Positions 26,201 through 34,288 of a stretch of 64,000 nucleotides of DNA are shown in pieces (the first letter of the stretch is position 1; every line of letters starts with the position of its first letter). A model generated the notes under the pieces. That model was not told the DNA's origin and searched no databases. It saw nothing but the letters and a program-made list of their open reading frames with translations. A program made the translations under genes and the position numbers. The stretch spans positions 78,844 through 142,843 of the forward strand of contig JBHIYN010000014.1 of NCBI GenBank assembly GCA_041984235.1, read 5' to 3'. This stretch comes from JBHIYN01 sp041984235 (GTDB lineage Bacteria; Pseudomonadota; Gammaproteobacteria; Ga0077536).

Positions 26201-27352
26201 CGCGGCGGGCGGCGTGGTGTCGCTGACGCCAACCAGCGGACGGAAGGTGAAGGCGTTGTCAGTGACCTCGTTGTAGACGACGAAGGCCTGCAGATCGGGC
26301 ACGTAGGACCAGCGGTCGTAAGTACCCTGGCCATGCTGCAGGCCGGGCCCCCCGCGGAAGGCGACGTCTTCCCATTCGAGGGTGTCGGGGTCGAGCAGGT
26401 AGATGCGCCCGTCTCCGATCCAGGCCACCATGCGATCCAGCCCGGGGTCGTAGGCGAGGCCCGGCGCCTGTGCCTCGAGCACCGCGGTGGCGCCGCGCTG
26501 CGGCGGGTTGACCCGCACGTAGGCGCCCGGCTCGCTGAGATCGTAGATCACGAACTGCCCGCGGCCGATCGCGATGAAGCGGCGGCGCACCGGATCGATG
26601 GCCGCGGTCGTGCCGAGCCCCAGCGCACTGGAGCCGGTCAGCCTGCGGTATTCGCCGCCGGCCGCGTCGTACGCGTAGCTGTAGAGATAGCTCCTGTCGT
26701 GCAGGTAGACCAGCCCGGTGACGGGGTCGTAGGCCGAGGCCACGCCCGGGATGGCGTTGGGGATGTCACCGCTCGCGTCCGCCAGCTGCCAGGCCGCGGC
26801 GCCGGGGTCGAACAGCCACGTGCTGCGATCCATGCTCGCACTGGAGACACCCGCCAGCGCGCCGCTGAAGGCCCACACGCGGTCGGCGTGCTCGATGTAG
26901 GCCAGCGCGTCGTAGGTGTGCCGCGAATTGGGTTGGCTGCCGTCGTGCGGCGCCAGCTCGCTGGCGCGTTGCGGCGCATTCGGATCCGCGGGCGGCGCCG
27001 GATCGGTGAGGCGCCGCACGGCCTGGGTCTCGAGGTCGATGGCGTAGACCTCGTTGCCGTAATAGTCGTTGTGCCCGCCGCCCCAGATCAGCAGGCGATT
27101 GCGCGTGGTATCGAGCGCGGCACTGCTCCAGGCGCGGGTGACGTTCTTGCACTGGGCCGAGTATGGGTAGCCGCTGCCCTGGAAGTCGTCCGGCGGGCAC
27201 ACGCCCTGGATCTGCGTCCCGGGGATCTCGTGCCAGCCGTAGGGCTGGGGCGCGGCATCGGCAAGGCCGGCGCGGGCAGGTTGACCGGGCAGCGCGAGGG
27301 CACAGGTCAGGAGAACGAAGGGCAGGTGCCTGCGAACGGGTTTGAACCACAT
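23276..27352 (-). CDS. Secreted multidomain protein: Kelch-like propeller, FN3, PL14-like ConA domain, FN3, two CBM96/DNRLRE
   Basis: 1358-residue exported protein. A signal peptide (about 1-28, ending PARA) precedes a Kelch/galactose-oxidase-like propeller (about 35-375; e.g. LLIWGGGHNDYYGNEVYAID). A fibronectin III domain follows (about 385-466; VELSWTEPTDDIGVEGYHVY). Next is a jelly-roll domain resembling alginate lyase family PL14 (about 477-787), with GAGGKFPG, WYQVEIQTTMNTPG and WIDGVLSFE. After an Ig-like segment come a second FN3 (about 896-977) and two DNRLRE/CBM96-type domains (about 997-1171 and 1181-1358). No PEP-CTERM or LPXTG tail is visible. It may bind or cleave the organism's own or a foreign acidic polysaccharide. 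The domain order is unusual; domain names are by eye. Confidence 0.75.
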   Translation of the reverse strand: MWFKPVRRHLPFVLLTCALALPGQPARAGLADAAPQPYGWHEIPGTQIQGVCPPDDFQGSGYPYSAQCKNVTRAWSSAALDTTRNRLLIWGGGHNDYYGNEVYAIDLETQAVRRLTDPAPPADPNAPQRASELAPHDGSQPNSRHTYDALAYIEHADRVWAFSGALAGVSSASMDRSTWLFDPGAAAWQLADASGDIPNAIPGVASAYDPVTGLVYLHDRSYLYSYAYDAAGGEYRRLTGSSALGLGTTAAIDPVRRRFIAIGRGQFVIYDLSEPGAYVRVNPPQRGATAVLEAQAPGLAYDPGLDRMVAWIGDGRIYLLDPDTLEWEDVAFRGGPGLQHGQGTYDRWSYVPDLQAFVVYNEVTDNAFTFRPLVGVSDTTPPAAVPTPQVAQRYPGSVELSWTEPTDDIGVEGYHVYRDGALVAEPPFPEYKELHLTPGASYGYHVVAYDSAGNVGPPSPTVTVSIPANPTPLPLGDCSSEPGLAGRDDIAFCEPWEHNDWWTSGYLRDPIVAAPRAALSESVDLTSIVQEGCLEGSCLRVDTPAGVTRSLSVYWPLTAAGLAPRNLQVRYYLKLGETWDPLMCDAEGNVVGAGGKFPGPADVRTWADPGGQCGNGGAASNGRNCWSARSNYRACGGGDGLACSTKPNAIARFGSYLYHGGQASSTGDAGYWDAHIYGSSSGGGGDCETNPSNFRCGRGDGGVLERGRWYQVEIQTTMNTPGQADGVIRGWIDGVLSFEKTNMSFREEGHDLLHNRLVWLNVYKGGRYGNCSNGEVYLDQMVVGTGDPIGGLDTDTPRPPAITLALSDDNPSPGDLVSVSWLSKDALTCEASGAWTGPRALAGTEVVEVPAEGGEVRMTCLGSGGETVRARVLASAPTAADSSSAVSSSHDGIAPSVPADLRVAQSGPGAVTLEWSPSTDNVAVSRYRVFLGDLPVAAVAAPVYVHGNLPAGAQPAFSVAALDAAGNLSAPSAAVSITVDGSGNTAGPSQSFTFLPVSDSYVSPTTRKTLEAQDSVLVNPRHNGLIAFPLALPPGAVVTRATLELHSVHQYAAMRLGVFTPARAWHEAAASWYEVDTATGEAWDNEGGDWIDAAGTAQGEVPFAAEDLPYSGTPFSTELEVTDLVRGWQDGSRTNTGFFLRSVADGGHGQRFGSSNGDLPPPRLHVEYQVVTGEIVVEASADAYLHASTSRSLGAQGYFDLSPASPVLLRFDLPQLPAGTAISSARLELYKLRDYYTPLPVGVFGAARDWSEYAVTRDYADVTQGRAWEQQLGDWADVQGTMHGGAPFATAYLEAHGRDEQWVQIDVGSLVSAWVDGAQPNNGVYLRALAGGNTHRYASRESGSSTGLEPRLVIELAN

Positions 27353-27929
27353 TGTGAGAATCCTTTGGCTTCGGCGCGCCGACCATCCGGGCGCCTTGCG
27401 CGACCCGCCGCTCCGACTGGCACCGACTGGTGGCGCCGAATGTCATCCCCGGTCCGCGAAACCGCCGGGAATTCAGGGCGAAGGGGGTCGTCTATCGATA
27501 CGGGATATTACGGTCCGGGGATTAGCCGCCAGCGGCTCGGGTGCGGCGCCGTCACGGCTTGCCGCCGCAGCGCCACGGCTCCCCAACGACTGCCGCATCG
27601 ATCAGAGCGGCAGCGTGAGCGACGAAGTTTAACGATTGATGACAGTCTCGTATGCGGAGTCCGTCCCACTTTTGCAGCGCAGCATCCGGATCGTCGCGGT
27701 TTCTGTAAATCAGGCCCGAAACGGCCGTTTTCCCGCCTGCTCGCGGATCGTGTCGCGGCCGCCGCGGCCGCCGCGGGCACCGCCGGGCGGCCGGCACCGG
27801 CCCGTGGCACGGTCCGGAAGCCCCCTGGCTGACTCCTGTCAGGTGACAGTGGCGAATTTCCGGCTATATTTTTTGCCAATCAGGGGGAACGTTCCGATAA
27901 CGCCGAACCGGCGAGGAGCGCAGCGGCAG
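27353..27929. other. Divergent intergenic region with operator-like palindromes
   Basis: No gene is supported in this 577-base gap between the Kelch/lyase-like gene (minus) and the JmjC-type gene (plus). An open frame runs from 27636 into the JmjC gene, but its first ~98 codons show no family similarity. Notable elements are a 12-bp perfect palindrome AAACGGCCGTTT (27719-27730), the CTGTCA-GG-TGACAG inverted repeat with an overlapping promoter (27836-27870), and GGAACGTTCC (27886-27895). Confidence 0.6.
27836..27870 (+). promoter_or_regulatory. Candidate sigma-70 promoter with palindromic operator, upstream of JmjC-type gene
   Basis: A GTGACA -35-like hexamer (27843-27848) is 16 bases from a TATATT -10-like hexamer (27865-27870), giving a leader of about 50 bases before the ATG at 27930. 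The -35 element lies inside the inverted repeat CTGTCA (27836-27841)-GG-TGACAG (27844-27849). A regulator bound there would affect RNA polymerase binding. The regulator is unknown. Confidence 0.5.
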
Positions 27930-28880
27930 ATGATACAGGTAGCGCCCAGGGACGTGGTGCAGCCGGCGATCCGCCGGCGTGAAGTGCCACGGATTCATTG
28001 CACTGACGCGGTCGAGTTCCGCGAGCGCACAGCGTCGCGCGACACCCCTGCGATCGTGACCGGCCTGGTCGGCCAGTGGCCAGCTTTCGCTACCTGGACG
28101 CCGAGCTATTTCGCCGGCCGCTACGGCGATATCCGGTTTCGCGCCGGCGTCGATCTGCCGGTCGATGCCTGCCCCTACGACCGCACCGCCAGCGATCACA
28201 TCGCCGAGATCCCGCTGCGCGCGGCCGTCGAGGCGATTATGGCGAGCCCGACCGCGACCTACGTCAGGCGCCAGCACGTCGAGAAATTCCCCGGGGCCGC
28301 GAATGACATCGGGGTCACCGACCTGTCACCGGACGACGGCAAGCCCAGGAACGTGTTCGTCTGGATCGGCAAGAACACCCTGACCGGCCTGCACTTCGAC
28401 TTCACCCAGGGCATGCTGTGCCAGTTGTTCGGCGCCAAAACCGTCTACCTGGCCGCGCCGGGGCAGTACCGCAGGCTGAAACCCATTCGCGCCAGCATCT
28501 CCAAGAGCCGCTTTCTGCCCAGCCATCCCGACTTCGAAACGTTCCCGGGCGCGCGCGACGTCGAGTTCTGGACGACCCGTCTCGAACGCGGTGAACTGCT
28601 GGTGATCCCGCGCCTGTGGTGGCACAGCGTGGTCAGCGAGGGCGAATCGATTTCCGTCAGTCACGACTTCGGCCACCACCTCGGCTACGGCGAGATTGCC
28701 TCCATGGTCGCCGGTTGCGGTCCGCGGGCGATGGCCAGCGTGAGCCGCGACTTCATCGTTCACGGCTGCCTGGGCAAGCCGTACGTGCAGCGCCTCAGCG
28801 ACGATCCGCCGTTCGGCAAGGTGCTCCACGACATGATCGCCTACAGTATCCGCGCGCGGCTGGCACCCCGCCACGCCTGA
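27930..28880 (+). CDS. JmjC/cupin_8-type Fe(II)/2-oxoglutarate oxygenase-like protein
   Basis: 316-residue protein of the cupin-8/JmjC group. The DTPAIVTGLVGQWPAF segment near the N-terminus is typical of these enzymes. Metal ligands are probably His and Asp of TGLHFDFTQGM (around residue 154) and the distal His of LVIPRLWWHSV (around residue 231), giving an intact HxD...H triad. Members hydroxylate proteins or small molecules; some act in natural-product or glycan modification. ATG 27930 is chosen because it follows GAGGAG (27912-27917), although the spacing is long, and because family similarity starts soon after. Its substrate is not predictable. Confidence 0.75.
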   Translation: MIQVAPRDVVQPAIRRREVPRIHCTDAVEFRERTASRDTPAIVTGLVGQWPAFATWTPSYFAGRYGDIRFRAGVDLPVDACPYDRTASDHIAEIPLRAAVEAIMASPTATYVRRQHVEKFPGAANDIGVTDLSPDDGKPRNVFVWIGKNTLTGLHFDFTQGMLCQLFGAKTVYLAAPGQYRRLKPIRASISKSRFLPSHPDFETFPGARDVEFWTTRLERGELLVIPRLWWHSVVSEGESISVSHDFGHHLGYGEIASMVAGCGPRAMASVSRDFIVHGCLGKPYVQRLSDDPPFGKVLHDMIAYSIRARLAPRHA

Positions 28881-28895
28881 TCGCGCCAGGCGTCT

Positions 28896-29690
28896 TCAGG
28901 CCTGCGCGCCGCTTCTCCGCCACACCTCGATCAGGCCCATCACCTCCACGCACTCGAGGCCGCTCTGCGCGAGCATGTGCCGGCATTCCTCTGCTTTCTG
29001 CTCGCCCATCAGGTGCGGGTGCAGCTCGAGGATGACCAGCTTGAACTGCGGCAACACGGACTCGTGCTCGGACAGCAGCGCGTGTTCGCCGCCCTGGATG
29101 TCCATGAACAGGGTGTCGAATGTCAGATCGTAGCGGGCGCCGAGGTCCTCTATCGAGAACACCGGCACCTTGATCAGCCGTGCCGATTCCTGCACCGGCC
29201 CACTGACCACGATGCAGTCGTCGAGGTAGAAGGTTCCGTCCGAGGTCTTCGACACCATGCCGGAGGCAATCGAGAATTTGCAGTCGTTCAGATCGCGGTT
29301 CTCCTCGAGCACGGGAAGCAGGTTGGGATTGGCCTCGACCGCGACGTGCGCCGCCGGATCGGCGAGCTGCCGGTTGATCAGCGCCGACACCACGCCGAGA
29401 CAGGCGCCGAGCTCGAGCACCACGCAATCGCGGCCGATGTACTTCTTGACCAGCAGGCGCTCTTCCCGCTCGTGGGTGTCGTGATAGAAGCGCGCACGGT
29501 GAATCCGCGTGGTCAGGTCGCGCGGTATACGGAAGACCATGCCCTCGGTTCGATAGTCACCATGAAACCAGTCGAACAGCAGGCCGGCCAGGTAGTACTT
29601 GTAATAGCGCAGGCGCTGCACGGCGTACCAGGCTTCGCGGCACGCCCGGTAGAGTGGGTCGGGTAGCAATCTCTTGGCCAGTGCAATCAT
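28896..29690 (-). CDS. FkbM family methyltransferase
   Basis: 264-residue SAM-dependent methyltransferase. Motif I is VVLELGACLGVVSALINRQL, followed by AVEANPNLLPVLEENRDLN and the FDTLFMDIQGGEHALLS segment, all features of the FkbM family. These enzymes O-methylate polyketides or sugars and are frequent in polysaccharide loci. It is convergent with the JmjC-type gene (15-base gap) and divergent from wzm. Methylation of a sugar in the exported glycan is a reasonable inference without direct support. Confidence 0.85.
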   Translation of the reverse strand: MIALAKRLLPDPLYRACREAWYAVQRLRYYKYYLAGLLFDWFHGDYRTEGMVFRIPRDLTTRIHRARFYHDTHEREERLLVKKYIGRDCVVLELGACLGVVSALINRQLADPAAHVAVEANPNLLPVLEENRDLNDCKFSIASGMVSKTSDGTFYLDDCIVVSGPVQESARLIKVPVFSIEDLGARYDLTFDTLFMDIQGGEHALLSEHESVLPQFKLVILELHPHLMGEQKAEECRHMLAQSGLECVEVMGLIEVWRRSGAQA

Positions 29691-30087
29691 GACGGTTTGC
29701 TCCGGAAACCAGGAAACGCCGGCCGCGCGCGCGTGGCAGCGGCCAGACGCGCGTCCGTCCTCCGACTAGGATACCAGTGCCGGCACGCGACACGGCAAAG
29801 GATCCCGCGGCCTGTCGCGTCCGCCGGGCACCGGGTCCCGCCCCCGCTCCCGCCGGCAACGCCGGATAGCGCCGGCCGGCTCCCTGCCGCACCACCGCGG
29901 ATCAAGAAATCGGCCGCGGCGCCGCTGATCTCGAGGGCGCACACTCACCCGGATCCGGTATCCTGCGAACGCCGCGCAGGTTTGGACAGGCGGCACGCGA
30001 AGCACCCGCGGCAGCCCCCGTCGCGCGCGGAGGCGATGCCGGGGCAGCCTCCGGGCCGACCCGTATTCCGAGCACAACCCATCGAAC
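29691..30087. other. Divergent intergenic region upstream of wzm
   Basis: 397 GC-rich bases between the FkbM gene (minus) and wzm (plus). Open frames on both strands look random. No convincing -35/-10 pair, operator palindrome or terminator was found, although promoters for both flanking genes must lie here or further away. GGTTT (29694-29698) and AAACC (29706-29710) form a short inverted repeat next to the FkbM start. Confidence 0.5.
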
Positions 30088-30939
30088 ATGTCCCCTCCAC
30101 GCGCCGAGATCGTCACCGAAATCCACCCCCGACGCGGCTGGGCCGCGCTCGATCTGCGCGAGATCTGGCGCTACCGGGATCTGCTGTGGCTGTTCTCGCT
30201 GCGCGACGTGCAGGTGCGCTACAAGCAGACCGTGTTCGGCGTCGCCTGGGCGGTGATCCAGCCGGTCATGATGATGGTCGTGATGACCCTCATCTTCGGC
30301 AAGGGGCTGCGCCTGGAGGAATCCAGCATTCCCGGTATTCCCTACGCGGTCGCCTTCCTGGCAGCGCAGATCGTGTGGTCGTTCTTCGCCAACGGACTCA
30401 ACAGCACCGCCAACAGCCTGGTCGGCAATGCGGGCATCGTGACCAAGGTCTACTTCCCCCGTCTCATCGTCCCCATCGCCGCGCTGAGCACGGCGCTGGT
30501 CGACTTCCTCATCGCCTTCCTGATCTTCGTGCTGGTGGCCTGGGCCTACGGGGTGGCATTCACCGGAACGGCCGTGCTGCTGCCGCTGGTTTTCGCCTCG
30601 ATGGTGCTCGCCGCCTTCGGCCTCGGGCTGGTCCTCGCAGCTCTGATGGTGTCCTACCGCGACGTGCGCTACGTGATTCCGTACTGCCTGCAGGTGGGTT
30701 TCTTCGTCTCTCCCGTGGTCTGGTGGGAGGAGCACGTCGGCGAGCTGATGGGCGCATGGAAGCCCCTGCTCTACCTCAATCCCATCGCCGGACCGCTGAC
30801 CGCCTTTCGCGACATCATGACCGGTCAGCCGCTCGACTGGCTGGGCTGGTTCGTCTCGATTACCGTCAGCGTGCTCATTGCCTGCGGCGGCGCCGTCTAT
30901 TTCGCGCGGGCCGAGGCGCGTTTCGCCGATGTCGCCTGA
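30088..30939 (+). CDS. wzm: Polysaccharide ABC transporter permease Wzm
   Basis: 283-residue ABC-2 type permease with six hydrophobic segments. The cytoplasmic N-terminus is followed by RYKQTVFGVAWAVIQPVMMM, the signature of Wzm/TagG/KpsM-like permeases that export lipid-linked polysaccharide. It is followed after 12 bases by the ATPase gene wzt, forming the standard pair. Together they would export a finished chain through the inner membrane, in contrast to the Wzx flippase also encoded here. Confidence 0.93.
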   Translation: MSPPRAEIVTEIHPRRGWAALDLREIWRYRDLLWLFSLRDVQVRYKQTVFGVAWAVIQPVMMMVVMTLIFGKGLRLEESSIPGIPYAVAFLAAQIVWSFFANGLNSTANSLVGNAGIVTKVYFPRLIVPIAALSTALVDFLIAFLIFVLVAWAYGVAFTGTAVLLPLVFASMVLAAFGLGLVLAALMVSYRDVRYVIPYCLQVGFFVSPVVWWEEHVGELMGAWKPLLYLNPIAGPLTAFRDIMTGQPLDWLGWFVSITVSVLIACGGAVYFARAEARFADVA

Positions 30940-30951
30940 CCGGAGCACCGC

Positions 30952-32211
30952 GTGAGCAGGAAGGTCATCGAGGTCGAGGCACTCGGCAAGCAGTACATGC
31001 GAGGCATGTCGGTCGGCGCCGGCGATCTGCGCGATGCGCTGACCGGTGGCGCGCAGCGGCTCCTGCGCGGCTTCAGGCGTAGCGCGGCGAGCGGCGACGA
31101 CGACCGCGCAGCGCGCCTGTTCTGGGCGTTGCGCGACGTCAGCTTCAGCGTCGCGCGCGGTGAAGTGTTCGGCATCATCGGACGCAATGGCGCCGGCAAG
31201 TCCACCCTCCTCAAGGTATTGACGCGCGTTAGCCCTCCGACCGAGGGGCATGCGCGCATGGTCGGCCGGATTGGTGCGCTGCTCGAGGTCGGCACCGGCT
31301 TCCACCCGGAACTCAGCGGCCGCGAAAACACCTATCTCAACGGCGCGATCCTGGGCATGACCCGGAACGAGATCGACCTGGCTTACCCGTCCATCGTCGA
31401 GTACGCCGGTATCGAGGCGTTCATGGATACCCCGGTCAAGCGTTTTTCCTCGGGCATGCGGGTGCGCCTCGGTTTTGCTATCGCTGCCCACCTGATGCCC
31501 GAGATCCTGATCCTCGACGAAGTCCTTGCTGTCGGCGACGTCGAATTCCAGCGCAAGTCGAGTCAGACCATCATCGAGTACGCCGAGTCTGGCAATACCA
31601 TTCTTTTCGTAAGCCACAACATGGAGTCAGTGCGCAACATCTGTTCACGCGTAATGTTTCTCGAGCAGGGCCAGGTGCGTTTCGTCGGTAGTCCTGAAGA
31701 CGCCATTCGCATGTACCAGGACAGCATGCGACCGGAAGCCGGCGCCGGCTTGCTCGAGCGCGAGCGCGGCAGCGGACTCGAGCCGGTCATCGCGAGCATC
31801 GGCTTCCGGGCCGCCTCCGGTGAGCAACAGGTTTCGTTCCCGAGCTGCGCAGCGGTCACGATCGAGATAGGCATCGACAACGCCGAGACCCTGACCGAAC
31901 CGTATGTCGAATTTGTGATCATGGACGCGCTGGGAACGCGTATCGCTCTCGTCTCCTCGCGCGTACAGAAGCCGGATCTCGGACCCCTGCCGCCGCGTGG
32001 CACGATTGCTTTCGAGTTCGAAACGCTGCCGCTGCTGCCCGGCAATTACTTCGTCAACGTGGAAGTCGGTAACGCCGGGCACCGCCTCGATTTTCTGTTG
32101 CGAGCCGCCGAGCTGCACATCGAGTGGGCTGACGTCTTTGGGACTGGCATTCTGCAGGCGAGCGGGCGCGGGCCGGTCGTCCTCGCCGCGCATATTCACG
32201 CCCTGCCGTGA
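30952..32211 (+). CDS. wzt: Polysaccharide ABC transporter ATPase Wzt with C-terminal glycan-binding domain
   Basis: 419 residues, GTG start. The N-terminal ABC domain has Walker A GRNGAGKSTLL, the FSSGMRVRLGFAIA signature region typical of Wzt/TagH and Walker B EILILDEVLAVGD with the downstream His switch in LFVSHNMESV. Residues from about 255 to the end form an extra beta-rich domain like the Wzt C-terminal domain, which in studied O-antigen exporters recognises a terminal modification of the glycan before export. This implies that the chain exported here is capped, possibly by a methyl or sulfate group. It overlaps the next gene by four bases. Confidence 0.93.
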   Translation: MSRKVIEVEALGKQYMRGMSVGAGDLRDALTGGAQRLLRGFRRSAASGDDDRAARLFWALRDVSFSVARGEVFGIIGRNGAGKSTLLKVLTRVSPPTEGHARMVGRIGALLEVGTGFHPELSGRENTYLNGAILGMTRNEIDLAYPSIVEYAGIEAFMDTPVKRFSSGMRVRLGFAIAAHLMPEILILDEVLAVGDVEFQRKSSQTIIEYAESGNTILFVSHNMESVRNICSRVMFLEQGQVRFVGSPEDAIRMYQDSMRPEAGAGLLERERGSGLEPVIASIGFRAASGEQQVSFPSCAAVTIEIGIDNAETLTEPYVEFVIMDALGTRIALVSSRVQKPDLGPLPPRGTIAFEFETLPLLPGNYFVNVEVGNAGHRLDFLLRAAELHIEWADVFGTGILQASGRGPVVLAAHIHALP

Positions 32212-33275
32212 GCGCGAGCAACGACTTCGGGATCCGGCTGGTCAGTAAGCGCTGGACACACCATTCGCTCAGCAGCGGCTACGACCGCGGTTTCGAGAAC
32301 GTCGGTACCCCGATCGCGAATCCCGCCGCCGCCGGCATCCGCGAGCGGCTGGTCCCCGAGCGCCTGGCGATTCCGCTGGTGGCGCGCTCGGGACTTGATG
32401 AGTACACACTGGCCGCCTTCTATCATGAGCTGGCCGCAGCCCGTGACATGGTCGCGCACCGCGGCCCGACGCTGTATCACGTCCTCTATGGCGACGACGG
32501 TTATCGCTATCTCGGCCTGGCGCGCCGCGTCATGCCGCGCCATCGCCTGGTTGCGACCTATCACCTGCCGCCGGTCAAGATGGAGCGCCTGGTGCACGCG
32601 CACGCGCACCTGCGTTACCTCGATGCACTGATCGTGGTCGCTTCGAGCCAGGTCGAGTATTTTGCCCGCTATATAGACAGAGATCGCATTCACTGCATCC
32701 GCCACGGGATAGACGTAGATGCATTCACTCCTGGCCCTTCACGCGCCGACGACGCCGCGCGACGCTGTCTGTTCGTAGGCTTGCACGAGCGTGATTTCGA
32801 AGTTCTAGAGGAGCTCGCCGGGATCCTCGCGGTGACCGACCCACCGACCCGCCTGGTGGTGGTCAGCGATGCCGCCGAGCGCTCGCGCTTCGCCGCCCGC
32901 GCCAATGTCGAGTTCCGCAGTGGAGTAGGCGAGGATGAATTGCTGTCGCTCTACCGTGACTGCGATGTCTTCGTCCAACCTCTGCGGGCCGCAACGGCGA
33001 ACAACTCGATCCTCGAGGCGCTGGCCTGCGGCTGTCCGATCGTGGCCAGCGACCTGCCGGGAATCACCGACTACATCGACGCCGACTGCGCGGTCCTGGT
33101 CCCGCCCGGTGACGCGAATGCGATGGGCACGGCAACGCTTGCCCTGCTCGACGACCCGGCACGCCGGCGCGCCCTCTCGGCGGCAGCACGCACGCGAGCG
33201 GAAACGCTTGCCTGGCCCACGATCATCGCTGCGCAGCGCGCCGTCTACGCCGACCTGTTCCGCCGTCAGTCCTGA
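32208..33275 (+). CDS. GT4-type glycosyltransferase
   Basis: 355-residue GT-B glycosyltransferase starting with GTG within the wzt stop codon. The C-terminal donor-binding half contains ANNSILEALACGCPIVASDLPGITDYI, including the E-x7-E-like motif of GT4 enzymes, and VFVQPLRAATANNS. The N-terminal half contains YHVLYGDDGYRYLGLARR. Coupling to wzm/wzt suggests that it builds the ABC-exported chain. Its 3' end overlaps the convergent gene at 33266 by ten bases. Confidence 0.82.
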   Translation: MSASNDFGIRLVSKRWTHHSLSSGYDRGFENVGTPIANPAAAGIRERLVPERLAIPLVARSGLDEYTLAAFYHELAAARDMVAHRGPTLYHVLYGDDGYRYLGLARRVMPRHRLVATYHLPPVKMERLVHAHAHLRYLDALIVVASSQVEYFARYIDRDRIHCIRHGIDVDAFTPGPSRADDAARRCLFVGLHERDFEVLEELAGILAVTDPPTRLVVVSDAAERSRFAARANVEFRSGVGEDELLSLYRDCDVFVQPLRAATANNSILEALACGCPIVASDLPGITDYIDADCAVLVPPGDANAMGTATLALLDDPARRRALSAAARTRAETLAWPTIIAAQRAVYADLFRRQS

Positions 33276-34288
33276 AGGTGCCCGGGACCGCGGTCGCTGT
33301 CCGGCGTGCGGCCCGCCGGCGCACCGCAAAGGGCATCGAGCGGCCCGCTGCTGCGCATCAGCCCGCAGCTCAGCAGATCGTCACTCGATCCGAAGCGCCG
33401 TGCGCCCGGGTACCACAGCACGCGGGCCTTCTCCTGCTCGAGCGCGCGCACGTAGGCCGCGTACTCCTCCCCATCGCGCCAATGCTGCTTGCGCACCGCT
33501 TCTTCCGCGGCGCGCCTGGCAAAATCCTCCAGGAACTTGAAGTGCAGCATCCCCGCGCGCAGCGCGGAATAGCGCACGCCGTCCACCTGATGGCAGCCGG
33601 CGCGCAGGGAAACACCGCGACCGAAACGCAGCAGTGGAACCTTGTCGACGCACGGCCGCATGCCGAATACGCGCACGCGTGGCCCGCCGGTGGTGAAGCC
33701 GTCGTGCTCAAAGTAGCCGTCGGGATCGAACCATGGACAGCACTCGAGGAGACCGCCGGCCGGACCGGGACGAGCGTCCTCGATCGGGCCGCGCGCGTAC
33801 ATGTCGACCAGTAACGCCGGAAGTGCGGTGGCACCTTCGGCATCCAGGCAGGCACACAGCTCGCGCAGGGTGACCTGCTCCATGTGCGGATAGACGAACA
33901 ACTCGTCGGTATCCGCAACCAGGCACCAGCGACCGCGGCCAAATCGACGCAGCAGGGCATGCTGCCAGCGCACGCCGTAGAGCGCCTCGTCGTAGCGTTG
34001 CGCGGTGGAGAATGTAGTCACGTCCGCCTGCGCCGCGAGGTAGTCGGTCGAGCCGTCGTCCGAGCCGTTATCGGCAATGAAGAATCGGTCGACGCCGAGC
34101 TCGCGATAATAGGCGAGGAAATGCGGCAGGCGCAGGCGTTCGTTGCGGCACACGGCAAAAACGCCGATGCCATCCTTCGCCAGGTCAGCGCGCGATCCGC
34201 TGAGCCTGCGCAGACTCAGCGCCGCGCGCGCCTCTGCCAGGCGCCATGCGCCCCAGCGATGCAGCCCGCGCAGACGCGCACCGGTCAA
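33266..34288 (-). CDS. Glycosyltransferase of the Glyco_tranf_2_4 / GT92-like group
   Basis: 340-residue protein. GIGVFAVCRNERLRLPHFLA and the following ELGVDRFFIADNGSDDGST are typical of the GT2-like family that also includes DUF4422/GT92 members, and CLVADTDELFVYPH holds the DxD metal site. A conserved W near LLECCPWFDPDGYF and a His-rich stretch HFKFLEDFARRA follow. It overlaps the sulfotransferase gene upstream by four bases (stop at 34285), so both are probably co-translated. The transferred sugar is unknown. Confidence 0.78.
   Translation of the reverse strand: MTGARLRGLHRWGAWRLAEARAALSLRRLSGSRADLAKDGIGVFAVCRNERLRLPHFLAYYRELGVDRFFIADNGSDDGSTDYLAAQADVTTFSTAQRYDEALYGVRWQHALLRRFGRGRWCLVADTDELFVYPHMEQVTLRELCACLDAEGATALPALLVDMYARGPIEDARPGPAGGLLECCPWFDPDGYFEHDGFTTGGPRVRVFGMRPCVDKVPLLRFGRGVSLRAGCHQVDGVRYSALRAGMLHFKFLEDFARRAAEEAVRKQHWRDGEEYAAYVRALEQEKARVLWYPGARRFGSSDDLLSCGLMRSSGPLDALCGAPAGRTPDSDRGPGHLQD

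Noticed and set aside
27719..27730. AAACGGCCGTTT palindrome as a terminator
   Set aside because: No loop and only one further T; no gene ends immediately upstream.
24515..27832. 1105-codon open frame on the plus strand
   Set aside because: Antisense to the Kelch/lyase-like gene, whose domains are clear; the translation is Val/Gly/Arg-rich without motifs, an artefact of high G+C.
27850..27865. Second sigma-54-like element (TGGC...GGCT) before the JmjC-type gene
   Set aside because: GG-N10-GC spacing fits, but CACG after the GG and the TT before the GC are missing; the overlapping -35/-10 pair is more convincing.
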